Shown here one piece after another: positions 9,446-22,697 of a stretch of DNA of 64,000 bases. Under the pieces are notes generated by a model that saw nothing but the letters and a program-made list of their open reading frames with translations, had not been told where the DNA came from and ran no database searches. The number at the start of each line of letters is the position of its first letter. Positions within the stretch are counted from its first letter, which is position 1. The position numbers were made by a program, and so were the translations under genes. Source of the DNA: Clostridiaceae bacterium M8S5 (GTDB lineage Bacteria; Bacillota; Clostridia; Tissierellales; MCWD3); contig CP118523.1 in the NCBI GenBank assembly GCA_029227815.1, forward strand, positions 1,426,001-1,490,000, in the 5' to 3' direction.

Positions 9446-10453
9446 ATGCCAGTTACCATTAAAGATGTTGCAAGTTTGGCAAATGTTTCGCCATCAACTG
9501 TTTCTAGGGTTATAGCAAATAGCCCGAAGATAAGTGATAATACTAAAAAGAAAGTATATAAGGCGATGAATGAACTAAAATATCACCCAAATGCAATTGC
9601 TAGAAGTCTTGCAAATAGAACAACTAAAACACTTGGTTTAGTATTACCAAGTACAGAAGAAGATATCTTTGTTAACCCTTTCTTTGTACAGATAATGAGA
9701 GGTATAAGTCATTATGCACAAAAAAAGAACTACTATATAATGTACACTTATGGCAAAGATGAATTAGATGAAGTTAAACATATAGAAAATTTAACAAACA
9801 GTAGACGGGTAGATGGCATAATATTGACCACAGTACGAGAAAATGACAAATGTATCGGTTGTCTTAGAGAAATAGATTATCCTTTTGTAGTAATAGGAAG
9901 ACCAGAAGATATAGAGAATATCCTATGGGTTGATAACGATAACTTTCATGCGATGTATAGAGTCGTAAACCATTTAATACAAAAAGGACATAGAAGAATA
10001 GGTTTTATTGGAGGAGAATCTAATCTATATGTTACCCAGAATAGACTTGAAGGTTATGTTAAAGCTCTAGAAAACAGTGGGATAAACGTAAGTAAAGATT
10101 TCATAAAAACAGGAGAATTCACAGAAGAAGACGGTTATACAGGAATGAAAAGCATGTTAAAATCACAACAACCTACCGCAGTTGTTACGACAGACGATAT
10201 AATTGCATTTGGAGCAATAAAAGCATGCAAAGAGGACTCAAAAGACATAGCAATAGTAGGCTTTAACAATACATTACTTTCTGAATATCAACAACCAAAG
10301 CTATCATCAGTTGATATAAACGCTGAGAAATTAGGTTATTTCGCAGCAAAACTTTTAATAGACAAGTTAGAAAACAACAATAAAAATGGAATTTCCAACT
10401 ATATGATAGATACAAACTTGATAGAAAGAGAGTCAACAAAACTAAAAGTCTAG
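9446..10453 (+). CDS. malR: LacI-family transcriptional regulator of maltose genes
   Basis: 335 residues. The N-terminal helix-turn-helix TIKDVASLANVSPSTVSRVI and the hinge helix region (NAIARSLANRTTKTLG) are classical LacI/GalR features; the rest is a periplasmic-binding-protein-like effector domain (FIGGESNLYVTQNRLEGY, TTDDIIAFGAI). It sits inside the maltodextrin cluster, so it most likely binds the two TGCAnACGnTTGCA-type sites at 3737-3750 and 3967-3980 and is released by maltose or a related sugar. The gene symbol is by context, following MalR of other Firmicutes. Confidence 0.85.
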   Translation: MPVTIKDVASLANVSPSTVSRVIANSPKISDNTKKKVYKAMNELKYHPNAIARSLANRTTKTLGLVLPSTEEDIFVNPFFVQIMRGISHYAQKKNYYIMYTYGKDELDEVKHIENLTNSRRVDGIILTTVRENDKCIGCLREIDYPFVVIGRPEDIENILWVDNDNFHAMYRVVNHLIQKGHRRIGFIGGESNLYVTQNRLEGYVKALENSGINVSKDFIKTGEFTEEDGYTGMKSMLKSQQPTAVVTTDDIIAFGAIKACKEDSKDIAIVGFNNTLLSEYQQPKLSSVDINAEKLGYFAAKLLIDKLENNNKNGISNYMIDTNLIERESTKLKV

Positions 10454-10528
10454 TAGCTTTGTAGATTGAGTATATATTTATGTCACCAATAGACTTAAAG
10501 AAATAAAGGACAAAAGGAGATTTATTAA

Positions 10529-12211
10529 ATGGATAGAAAGTGGTGGAAAGAAGCAGTTGCTTATCAGATATATGTAAGAAGTTTCAAAGATTCTAATGGA
10601 GACGGCATAGGAGATTTAAGAGGCATAATAGAAAAATTAGACTATTTGAAAAAATTAGGGATAGATATAATCTACTTAAATCCTATAAATAAATCGCCTA
10701 ATGATGATAATGGATATGATATAAGTGATTTTAAAGATATAATGGACGATTTCGGAAATATGCAAGATTTTGATGACTTGCTTAGAGAAACCCATATAAG
10801 AGATATGAAGTTAGTAATGGATTTAGTTATAAATCATAGTTCGGATGAACATCCATGGTTTACAGAAGCAAAAAAATCAAAACAAAGTAAATATAGAGAC
10901 TACTATATATGGAAAAAAGGAGAGGCAGGTACTCCACCAAATAATTGGGGATCCTTTTTCGGAGGAAGCGCATGGGAATATCATGAAGATACAGACGAAT
11001 ATTATCTACATTTATTCTCAAAAAAACAACCTGATTTAAACTGGGAAAATAATGATTTTAGAGAAGATATAAAAAGAGTAATTAAATTTTGGATTGATAA
11101 AGGCGTAGACGGATTTAGAATGGACGCAATTAATCATATTGCAAAAGATGATGAATTTAAAGATGGAAAAGTCCATGAAGGGAAAATCTATGGAGATTTT
11201 CTACCGTACGTTCAAAATCTTCCAAAAGTACATGAATATATAAGGGATATTAGAAAAGAAATAAATAACCCTGAGATTGTTTTAATAGGAGAGACAGGAG
11301 GTATTAGTTACCATAACGCCTATCTTTACACAGGGGCTGATAAAAAAGAATTAGATTTTACTTTTCACTTTGATATGCATAGCGTAGGTAGAGGTGAAAA
11401 AGATTGGGAGAGAACTCCTTTAAATTTAATAAAAGATATAAAAGAAAAAATGTCGGGATGGCAAACCAGAGATGACAAAGAAGGATGGTGTCCATTGTTT
11501 TATTCAAATCATGATACAACTAGGACAGTATCTAGACTTGGAAATGATGAAGATTACCTAGAAGAATCAGCGAAGATGCTAGCAACATTGATGTTTACAC
11601 AAAAAGGAACGCCATTTATTTATTACGGAGAAGAAATAGGGATGACGAACAATAAAGGGTTTGAATTGGAAGATTACAGAGATGTAGCGATATTTAATAA
11701 CTATAAAGATTATGTAGAGTCAGGTTTAATATCAGAAGAAAATTTTATGAAGGGATTACAGTACACATCTCGAGACAATAGTAGGACTCCAATGCAATGG
11801 AACGACAATATAAACGGTGGATTTACCAAAGGGAAACCTTGGATAAAAGCAAATCAAAACTATACAAAAATAAATGTAAAAGAGCAAGAAAAAAATCCGA
11901 CATCTATATTGAATTATTATAAAAAGGCAATAGATATTAGAAAAAAATATCAATCTTTGGTTTATGGTGAATTTACAGAAATAAATAGAGAGCATGAAGA
12001 AATATATGCTTACTTAAGAGAATTAGAAACTGAAAAGCTACTAATAGTGGTTAATTTTTTTGATAATACGCCACAAATCAAAATTGAAAAAGAAATAGAT
12101 TTAGAAAAAAGTGAACTCATACTTTCTAATTATGATACAGATAAAATAAAAAATAAATTAAACGTATTAGAATTAAGGCCATATGAAGCAAGAATATATT
12201 TAATAAAATAA
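10529..12211 (+). CDS. malL: Oligo-1,6-glucosidase / alpha-glucosidase, GH13
   Basis: 560 residues, the standard length for GH13 oligo-1,6-glucosidases. It opens WWKEAVAYQIYVRSFKDSNG and has DLVINHSSDEHPWF, GFRMDAINHIAK (nucleophile Asp near 199), GETGG (acid/base Glu) and SNHDTTR. No signal peptide, so it acts on imported isomaltose, panose or maltose. AAAGGAG precedes the ATG. It follows malR by 75 bp and precedes the transport ATPase gene, within the same rightward set. Whether it prefers alpha-1,6 or alpha-1,4 bonds cannot be settled by reading. Confidence 0.88.
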   Translation: MDRKWWKEAVAYQIYVRSFKDSNGDGIGDLRGIIEKLDYLKKLGIDIIYLNPINKSPNDDNGYDISDFKDIMDDFGNMQDFDDLLRETHIRDMKLVMDLVINHSSDEHPWFTEAKKSKQSKYRDYYIWKKGEAGTPPNNWGSFFGGSAWEYHEDTDEYYLHLFSKKQPDLNWENNDFREDIKRVIKFWIDKGVDGFRMDAINHIAKDDEFKDGKVHEGKIYGDFLPYVQNLPKVHEYIRDIRKEINNPEIVLIGETGGISYHNAYLYTGADKKELDFTFHFDMHSVGRGEKDWERTPLNLIKDIKEKMSGWQTRDDKEGWCPLFYSNHDTTRTVSRLGNDEDYLEESAKMLATLMFTQKGTPFIYYGEEIGMTNNKGFELEDYRDVAIFNNYKDYVESGLISEENFMKGLQYTSRDNSRTPMQWNDNINGGFTKGKPWIKANQNYTKINVKEQEKNPTSILNYYKKAIDIRKKYQSLVYGEFTEINREHEEIYAYLRELETEKLLIVVNFFDNTPQIKIEKEIDLEKSELILSNYDTDKIKNKLNVLELRPYEARIYLIK

Positions 12212-12276
12212 ACAAGTATCTGTTCAAATTTTAAGAAAAAAGAGTAGTATAGTTTTAGAATGAGGAGTGAAAATTA

Positions 12277-13368
12277 ATGGCAGAACTAAAGCTTAAAAAC
12301 ATAAAAAAAATATATCCAAATGGATTTGAAGCAGTAAAAGATTTTTCGATGGATATTGACGACAAAGAATTTATAGTACTAGTAGGACCGTCTGGATGTG
12401 GAAAATCAACAAGCCTTAGGATGATTGCAGGATTAGAAGAGATTTCTGGAGGACAGCTATATATAGGTGAGAAGTTAGTAAATGAAGTAACACCTAAAAA
12501 CAGAGATATAGCAATGGTTTTCCAAAATTATGCATTATATCCTCATATGACAGTATACGATAATATGGCTTTTGGTTTAAAACTTAGAAAAAGATCAAAA
12601 GCAGAAATAAAAGAAAAAGTCAATAATGCAGCTAAAATATTAGGGATAGAAGATTTGTTAAATAGAAAGCCAAAACAACTTTCAGGAGGTCAAAAACAAA
12701 GGGTAGCCTTAGGTCGTGCAATAGTTAGAGAACCAAAAGTGTTTTTAATGGACGAGCCACTTTCAAATTTAGACGCTAAGTTAAGAGTTCAGATGAGAGC
12801 GGAGATAATAAAGCTTCATCATAAATTAAAAACAACATTTATATATGTAACTCATGATCAGACAGAAGCAATGACAATGGGTACAAGGATAGTAGTAATG
12901 AAAGATGGAGTAGTACAACAAATAGATGACCCTCAAACAATCTATAGGCACCCAGCAAACAAATTCGTAGGATCATTTATAGGGTCGCCACAAATGAACT
13001 TTATAGATAGCAAAATAATAGAAGCTAATGGAAAACTATATTACGAGATAAAAAATAAGAAGATAGAGATAGAAGAAGACAGAGCAAAAATTCTTAGAGA
13101 CAAACTATATATAGATAAAATAGTAACACTTGGGTTAAGACCAGATGCAATAGAAGTAAGAGATAAAAATGATTCATTAGAAGCCGTGGTAGATGTAACA
13201 GAAATGCTAGGTTCAGAGATGTATTTGTATTTAGATTTTGATGGAAATAACGTTACAGTAAAAGTAGATCCAAGTTATAAAGTTGAGATAGGAAAGAAGA
13301 TCAACTTTGGTTTTAAAGCGAAGAAAGTTCATTTATTTGATAGTGAAACAGAGATGTCAATATTATAA
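12277..13368 (+). CDS. msmK: Sugar ABC transporter ATP-binding protein (MsmK/UgpC/MalK type)
   Basis: 363 residues. Walker A GPSGCGKST (near 37-45), Q-loop VFQNYALYPHMTV, signature LSGGQKQR, Walker B VFLMDEPLSNLD and the switch histidine in YVTHDQTEA are all intact. The C-terminal ~130 residues form the TOBE/regulatory domain of the CUT1 family. It should energise MalE-MalF-MalG and may serve other sugar importers, as MsmK proteins do in Gram-positives. A hairpin at 13403-13427 separates it from the next gene. Confidence 0.9.
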   Translation: MAELKLKNIKKIYPNGFEAVKDFSMDIDDKEFIVLVGPSGCGKSTSLRMIAGLEEISGGQLYIGEKLVNEVTPKNRDIAMVFQNYALYPHMTVYDNMAFGLKLRKRSKAEIKEKVNNAAKILGIEDLLNRKPKQLSGGQKQRVALGRAIVREPKVFLMDEPLSNLDAKLRVQMRAEIIKLHHKLKTTFIYVTHDQTEAMTMGTRIVVMKDGVVQQIDDPQTIYRHPANKFVGSFIGSPQMNFIDSKIIEANGKLYYEIKNKKIEIEEDRAKILRDKLYIDKIVTLGLRPDAIEVRDKNDSLEAVVDVTEMLGSEMYLYLDFDGNNVTVKVDPSYKVEIGKKINFGFKAKKVHLFDSETEMSIL

Positions 13369-13402
13369 TTTAGTTAAGCAAAATATAAAAATAAATATAT
13401 AT

Positions 13403-13427
13403 TGAGTAAATTATTATAATTTACTCA
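13403..13427 (+). terminator. Probable partial terminator after the ATPase gene
   Basis: TGAGTAAATT (13403-13412) and AATTTACTCA (13418-13427) form a 10-bp stem with a 5-nt loop, followed by a T-rich but interrupted tail. The next gene starts 45 bp later, so some read-through is likely. Confidence 0.55.
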
Positions 13428-13471
13428 TTTATTTTATCACCTAACTATGGGACAGAAAGAGAGGAATACAA

Positions 13472-15691
13472 GTGATTAATAAAGAATTGTGTTATACATT
13501 TAAAGACAAACAATTAAAAGTGACAATATATAATGAAAATATAGTGAGATTTAACTATGGAAAAAAACAAAGCATAACAGATGCAGTAGAGTTAATACCG
13601 TTGAAAGAGGTAAATTATGTAGTAAATGATAATAAAATAGAACTACCCAACTTCATAATAGAACTACAAGAAGATTTAAAAGTAAAGATTACAGATATAA
13701 AAGGAAGTATATTATTAGAAGACGAGTTTATAAAATACAATTCTAAAGAAGTAGCAGATGAAAGAAGAGAATTTGATTATGAAATAATAAATAAAGAAAA
13801 AGAAAAAAGTTATGCAATAGAAGTACAAAAAAGGCATACATGGGAGAAAGCGTTTTATGGATTAGGAGAAAAATATGGATTTATAAATATGCTAGGAAGA
13901 CAAACAGAAAATTGGAATACAGATGTGTTAGGAGTTTCACCAGTTCATACAGCAGTACAAAAACAATATCATACATCTATCCCCTTTTATATAGGAATGG
14001 ATGAAAAAAGAGCATATGGAATCTTTTACGATACATCGTATCGTAACTATTTAGATTTTGGAATGTATCAGCAAGGAATAAACTTTAGAGCAGATGGTGG
14101 AGAGCTAGATTATTATTTTATATATGGAAACGACGTAAAAGAAGTAGTTAAAGAGTATGGAACATTAACAGGAAAAGTAAAGCTTCCAAGAAAAGATTTT
14201 TTAGGATATCAACAATGTAGATGGTCATATATGAACAAAGAAGAAGCACTAAACCTTGCAAGATCATTTAGAGAAAAAAGTATCCCGTGTGATGTAGTAT
14301 ACTTAGATATTGACTACATGAAAGATTATAAAGTTTTCACAGTTGATTCAGATAGATTTAAAGAATTTAAAGAAATGAATCAACAATTAAAAGAAATGGG
14401 ATTTAAATTAGTAGTAATAATAGATCCAGGTATAAAGATAGAAAAAGGTTATAATGTATATGATGAAGCGATAGAAAATGAATACTTAATAAAAGGTGAA
14501 AATTCAGAGGTGTATATAGGAAAAGTTTGGCCAGGAGATAGTGTGTTTCCAGATTTCTTAAGGGAAAAAGTTAGAGATTGGTGGGGTGAACTTCATAAAG
14601 AGTTGATAAATGATGGAGTAAGTGGTATATGGAATGACATGAATGAGATAGCAGATATGTCGACAGAGACAAAGACTATACCAGAAACAGCCTATCACTT
14701 AGATGACGAGCAAAATAAACATACTCAAAAAGAAATGCATAATTTATATGGACATTATGAGGCAAAAGCAACATATGAAGGTTTAAAAAAACTTCAAGCT
14801 ACAAGACCTTTTGTGTTAACAAGAGCTGCTTCAGCAGGAACACAAAAATATTCAGCGCTTTGGACAGGAGATAATTCATCATTATGGGAGCATTTAGAAT
14901 CCAGTATACCTATGCTATTAAACCTAGGGCTTAGCGGGTATACTTATGTAGGATCAGATGTAGGTGGATTTATAGGAGACGGAAATGGAGAACTACTCAC
15001 AAGATGGTCGCAATTAGGAGTTTTTTATCCTTTATTCAGAAATCATAGTTGTATAAATACATTACATCAAGAACCTTGGGCTTTTGGGGATAAATACGAA
15101 AAGATAGTAAAAAAATATATACAGATGAGATATACACTGATAGATTATATTTATAATTTATTTAGATTAAGTAGTATAACTGGAGAACCTATAATGAGGC
15201 CATTATTCTATCATTATCAAAATGATGAGCGAACATTCAATATAAATGACCAATTTCTATTTGGAGAAGACATATTAGTTGCACCTATAGTAAGACCAAA
15301 GACTAATAAAAGAATGGTGTATTTACCAGAAGGTAAATGGTATGATTATTTCACAGATGAAGAGTATATAGGCGGTAATTATATAATAAAAGACGCAGAA
15401 ATAGACCAAATACCTGTATTCGTTAAAGAAGGAGCAATAATACTAAAAAATAAACCAATGCAATATATTGGAGAAAAGCAAGATAATTACGAAATACATG
15501 TGTACCAAGGAAAAGATAACTCAAAACAATTCTATTTTGATGATGGAATATCATTTGAATATGAAGATGGTAAATATAGTGAAATAGAAGTGAAAATAGA
15601 TGGTAAAGAGGTATATGTAACTAAAATCAAAGAAGATTATAGATTAGGTACATTTGAAGTAGTGGTTCATGGTGAAAAAAGAAAAAAATAG
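13472..15691 (+). CDS. Alpha-glucosidase, glycoside hydrolase family 31
   Basis: 739 residues. The GH31 signature GIWNDMNEIA holds the nucleophile Asp near residue 388, and LWTGDNSSLWEHL holds the acid/base Asp. An N-terminal beta-sandwich (about 1-230) and C-terminal beta domains (after about 590) are as expected. The start is GTG with GAGG 7 nt upstream. No signal peptide, so it should release glucose from alpha-glucosides inside the cell. Last gene of the maltose set; a terminator follows. Alpha-xylosidase activity is possible in this family but the context favours alpha-glucosidase. Confidence 0.87.
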   Translation: MINKELCYTFKDKQLKVTIYNENIVRFNYGKKQSITDAVELIPLKEVNYVVNDNKIELPNFIIELQEDLKVKITDIKGSILLEDEFIKYNSKEVADERREFDYEIINKEKEKSYAIEVQKRHTWEKAFYGLGEKYGFINMLGRQTENWNTDVLGVSPVHTAVQKQYHTSIPFYIGMDEKRAYGIFYDTSYRNYLDFGMYQQGINFRADGGELDYYFIYGNDVKEVVKEYGTLTGKVKLPRKDFLGYQQCRWSYMNKEEALNLARSFREKSIPCDVVYLDIDYMKDYKVFTVDSDRFKEFKEMNQQLKEMGFKLVVIIDPGIKIEKGYNVYDEAIENEYLIKGENSEVYIGKVWPGDSVFPDFLREKVRDWWGELHKELINDGVSGIWNDMNEIADMSTETKTIPETAYHLDDEQNKHTQKEMHNLYGHYEAKATYEGLKKLQATRPFVLTRAASAGTQKYSALWTGDNSSLWEHLESSIPMLLNLGLSGYTYVGSDVGGFIGDGNGELLTRWSQLGVFYPLFRNHSCINTLHQEPWAFGDKYEKIVKKYIQMRYTLIDYIYNLFRLSSITGEPIMRPLFYHYQNDERTFNINDQFLFGEDILVAPIVRPKTNKRMVYLPEGKWYDYFTDEEYIGGNYIIKDAEIDQIPVFVKEGAIILKNKPMQYIGEKQDNYEIHVYQGKDNSKQFYFDDGISFEYEDGKYSEIEVKIDGKEVYVTKIKEDYRLGTFEVVVHGEKRKK

Positions 15692-15738
15692 TCTAGTATG
15701 GAATGATTAAATAATAACGACGTATAATGATCAAGTCA

Positions 15739-15787
15739 AAGAACATCTTTAATTTAAACTGTTGTTGAATAAGTTGAAGATGTTCTT
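15739..15787 (+). terminator. Rho-independent terminator of the maltose locus
   Basis: AAGAACATCTT (15739-15749) pairs with AAGATGTTCTT (15777-15787) over a 27-nt loop, followed by ATTTTTTC. Confidence 0.75.
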
Positions 15788-15799
15788 ATTTTTTCAATA

Positions 15800-16090
15800 T
15801 AATAATAGAATGAATTTTCAACAGTAACAGAGGATGATCCATAAACTACACAAAAACATATAGAGTTAGAAAGGAATTTATTATAGATTAGCTTTAATAG
15901 TGTATAAAAAGGATAAATAATAGCTGTACGCCTAAAGTGTCAAAAGAGACTGTAAATGTTACTAAAAATTATGGTATCAACAAAAGTAAGAGGATGGAGT
16001 TTATTTAAATATCAAAAATATAGAATATAATTTTAAAATTCAGTGAACAATAGTATATAATCTAAAAAAATCTGAAAATATGGAACAATA
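15800..16090. other. Spacer before the rRNA operon, no gene recognised
   Basis: About 300 bp of AT-rich sequence. A short stop-to-stop stretch on the plus strand (about 15925-16008) reads like coding sequence (PKVSKETVNVTK) but has no start signal; it could be a gene remnant. Nothing else is supported. Confidence 0.4.
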
Positions 16091-16093
16091 CTG

Positions 16094-16122
16094 TTGACCT
16101 TGAGCTGAATTCATGCTATAAT
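16094..16122 (+). promoter_or_regulatory. rRNA promoter P1
   Basis: TTGACC (16094-16099), 17-nt spacer, TATAAT (16117-16122), about 230 bp upstream of the 16S gene, with an A/T-rich upstream stretch. Confidence 0.85.
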
Positions 16123-16180
16123 CTTCTTTGTCGCCAAAAAGCGATGAAAATATTTCAAGTAAAAGATTTCAGAAAAAGTA

Positions 16181-16209
16181 TTGACAAATGACTCGAAATA
16201 TGATAGTAT
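16181..16209 (+). promoter_or_regulatory. rRNA promoter P2
   Basis: TTGACA (16181-16186), 17-nt spacer, TAGTAT (16204-16209). Tandem promoters are usual for rRNA operons. The leader between it and 16S contains the conserved-looking CCTTGAAAATTGAACAG stretch found before clostridial 16S genes. Confidence 0.8.
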
Positions 16210-16351
16210 TATAAGAGTCGGCAGTAAACATTGTCGAAAAGAAAAAAACAGCAAAGAACCTTGAAAATTGAACAGTGCAAAGCCAGAAACAAAACGAAGT
16301 CAATTCGTTAAAAGAGTAAGAAAGTTAAGAAATTAACTTTAGGATAAATTT

Positions 16352-17893
<1,542 letters not shown>

Positions 17894-17896
17894 AGT

Positions 17897-18000
17897 AAAA
17901 TGCTAAACTACTGCGTTATTAAATTTATCATGACTGCTCACGTGCGATTAAGCACGCTTCGCATCCATGACAAATTTAATGCCTTGTATTTTAGACATTT
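17897..18000. repeat. Spacer palindrome, copy A
   Basis: A ~104-bp imperfect inverted repeat between 16S and tRNA-Ala. Outer arms AAAATG.../...CATTT, middle arms ATTAAATTT-TCATG / CATGA-AAATTTAAT, and an inner CGTGC-GCACG hairpin. A second copy with the same layout lies at 18145-18249, and stem differences between copies are compensated. Confidence 0.75.
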
Positions 18001-18066
18001 ACAATAAATTTTTAGGCGAATGCACTGTTCAACTTTGAAGGTTTTTTATAATCTTCATTATTTTGT

Positions 18067-18142
18067 GGGGGTGTAGCTCAGTTGGGAGAGCACCTGCCTT
18101 GCAAGCAGGGGGTCAGGAGTTCGAATCTCCTCATCTCCACCA
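18067..18142 (+). tRNA. tRNA-Ala (TGC)
   Basis: 76-nt cloverleaf with encoded CCA; anticodon TGC in CTTGCAA. It is in the 16S-23S spacer, the usual place for tRNA-Ala; no tRNA-Ile accompanies it here. Confidence 0.97.
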
Positions 18143-18144
18143 TC

Positions 18145-18249
18145 AAAATGCCAATCTCCTGCGTCATCAAATTTTTAATGACTGCTCACGTGCGTCTTAG
18201 CACGCTTCGCATCCATTAAAAATTCGATTCCTTGGATATTGAACATTTT
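18145..18249. repeat. Spacer palindrome, copy B
   Basis: A ~105-bp copy of the palindrome at 17897-18000, between tRNA-Ala and 23S. The core GACTGCTCACGTGCG and AGCACGCTTCGCATCCAT are identical in both; the middle stem differs but stays paired (TAATG/CATTA in place of TCATG/CATGA). Confidence 0.75.
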
Positions 18250-18399
18250 GACCACAGAGTGACTTTTTGAAATATGATTAGTCACTATCGTACCTTGAAA
18301 ACTACACAGAAAATATTAATATGAAATACTCCAATTTATAATACAACTCACCGGTTGTATGAAATGAGAGTTTCTTTTAATCAAATTAGAATAATTTTA

Positions 18400-21342
<2,943 letters not shown>

Positions 21343-21483
21343 CATTCTTTTCTGTGTAGTTTTGAAGGTACTTATTACTTTAGAAGTGATGAGTTTTATC
21401 TTCTAAAAGAACAAAAATTTTAGTAAAAAAAGCTTTACAAACAGCTGAAAATCTGCTAGAATATACCTTGTTCGCAAAAAAAT

Positions 21484-21597
21484 CTGGTGACTACAGCAAG
21501 AGGGTCACACCCGTTCCCATACCGAACACGGAAGTTAAGCCTCTTAGCGCTGATGGTACTTGGTGGGAGACTGCCTGGGAGAGTAGGACGTTGCCAG
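21484..21597 (+). rRNA. rrf: 5S ribosomal RNA
   Basis: About 114 nt from CTGGTGACTACAGC to its paired end TTGCCAG, with the conserved CCCGTTCCCATACCGAACAC segment. Confidence 0.95.
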
Positions 21598-21623
21598 TTT
21601 TAAAATCTTTATAATTACTTTGT

Positions 21624-21700
21624 GGCGGCGTAGCTCAGTTGGCTAGAGCATACGGTTCATACCCGTAGTGTCAGCGGTTCAAATCCGTTCGCCGCTACCA
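21624..21700 (+). tRNA. tRNA-Met (CAT)
   Basis: 77 nt with CCA; anticodon CAT. The acceptor stem and T arm suggest elongator methionine; a lysidine-modified Ile tRNA cannot be fully excluded by eye. Confidence 0.93.
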
Positions 21701-21707
21701 CAATTAA

Positions 21708-21782
21708 GGCCCTATGGTCAAGCGGTTAAGACACCGCCCTTTCACGGCGGTAACCCGGGTTCGAGTCCCGGTAGGGTCACCA
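21708..21782 (+). tRNA. tRNA-Glu (TTC)
   Basis: 75 nt with CCA; anticodon TTC in CTTTCAC. Confidence 0.97.
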
Positions 21783-21790
21783 TTTTAAAT

Positions 21791-21866
21791 GGGCGCATAG
21801 CTCAGTTGGGAGAGCACCTGCCTTACAAGCAGGGGGTCATAGGTTCGAGCCCTGTTGTGCCCACCA
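21791..21866 (+). tRNA. tRNA-Val (TAC)
   Basis: 76 nt with CCA; anticodon TAC in CTTACAA. Confidence 0.97.
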
Positions 21867-21889
21867 TTTAATAAAATAAACAAACAAAT

Positions 21890-21966
21890 GGCCTGGTAGT
21901 TCAGATGGTTAGAATGCCAGCCTGTCACGCTGGAGGTCGAGGGTTCGAGTCCCTTCCAGGTCGCCA
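21890..21966 (+). tRNA. tRNA-Asp (GTC)
   Basis: 77 nt with CCA; anticodon GTC in CTGTCAC. Confidence 0.97.
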
Positions 21967-21981
21967 TTTTAAAGTAACAAT

Positions 21982-22057
<76 letters not shown>

Positions 22058-22065
22058 TAAAACTA

Positions 22066-22151
22066 GGAGGGGTTCCCGAGTTGGCCAAAGGGGACGGACT
22101 GTAAATCCGTTAGCTGTGCTTTCACTGGTTCGAATCCAGTCCCCTCCACCA
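22066..22151 (+). tRNA. tRNA-Tyr (GTA)
   Basis: 86 nt with long variable arm and CCA; anticodon GTA in CTGTAAA. Confidence 0.97.
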
Positions 22152-22184
22152 TTTTAATTAAAAGGATAATTTATTGGTTTATAT

Positions 22185-22259
22185 GCGGAAGTGGCTCAGT
22201 GGTAGAGCATCGCCTTGCCAAGGCGAGGGTCGCGAGTTCGAATCTCGTCTTCCGCTCCA
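22185..22259 (+). tRNA. tRNA-Gly (GCC)
   Basis: 75 nt with CCA; anticodon GCC in TTGCCAA. Confidence 0.97.
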
Positions 22260-22288
22260 TAGACACTAATATAAAATACATGATACGT

Positions 22289-22366
22289 GGTGGGTATAGC
22301 TCAGTTGGTTAGAGCGCCAGATTGTGGCTCTGGAGGTCATGGGTTCGATTCCCATTATCCACCCCA
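22289..22366 (+). tRNA. tRNA-His (GTG)
   Basis: 78 nt counting the extra G(-1) opposite C73, diagnostic of tRNA-His; anticodon GTG; CCA encoded. Confidence 0.96.
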
Positions 22367-22387
22367 TTAATATTTTACAGATTTTAC

Positions 22388-22461
22388 GGCGGCATGGCCA
22401 AGTGGTAAGGCAGAGGACTGCAAATCCTTTACCCTCAGTTCGAATCTGAGTGCCGCCTCCA
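22388..22461 (+). tRNA. tRNA-Cys (GCA)
   Basis: 74 nt with CCA; anticodon GCA in CTGCAAA. Confidence 0.96.
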
Positions 22462-22470
22462 ATTATATAT

Positions 22471-22547
22471 GCACCTATAGCTCAACTGGATAGAGTGCTT
22501 GACTACGAATCAAGAGGTTGGGGGTTCAAGTCCTCCTGGGTGCACCA
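22471..22547 (+). tRNA. tRNA-Arg (ACG), phage integration target
   Basis: 77 nt with CCA; anticodon ACG in CTACGAA. The 3' half, from the base before the anticodon loop CTACGAA onward, is duplicated at 29920-29965 at the far end of the phage-like element, so the element rebuilt the intact tRNA on integration. Confidence 0.97.
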
Positions 22548-22555
22548 AGTAAAAG

Positions 22556-22594
22556 ATAGAGAGTTGATGGAACAATCGATTTTCTATTTTTTTT
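22556..22594 (+). terminator. Terminator of the tRNA cluster
   Basis: A 13-bp stem with G-U pairs (22556-22568 with 22575-22587), 6-nt loop and a run of eight T (starting within the stem end). The same structure is present in attR. Confidence 0.7.
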
Positions 22595-22646
22595 GTATTT
22601 TTACAGGTTTATAAGCTATGAATTGCATATATTTGAACGTGAAAAT

Positions 22647-22680
22647 AGTCAAAGCAAATTATATACTTTGACTGTTTTTT
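22647..22680. terminator. Bidirectional terminator, tRNA cluster and integrase ends
   Basis: AGTCAAAG (22647-22654) pairs with CTTTGACT (22666-22673), followed by T7 on the plus strand and by ATTTT on the minus strand, 17 bp from the integrase stop codon. It is repeated in attR. Confidence 0.75.
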
Positions 22681-22697
22681 TAGGTCTAAAGGTAACA

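Larger units (their letters stand above)
22502..22690. repeat. attL: direct repeat at tRNA-Arg
   Basis: 189 bp matching 29920-30109 with only four substitutions and one A insertion. It spans the 3' half of tRNA-Arg plus two terminator hairpins. Substitutions fall only in the part after the first terminator (beyond about 22594), so the crossover probably lies in the tRNA/first-terminator half. Confidence 0.92.
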
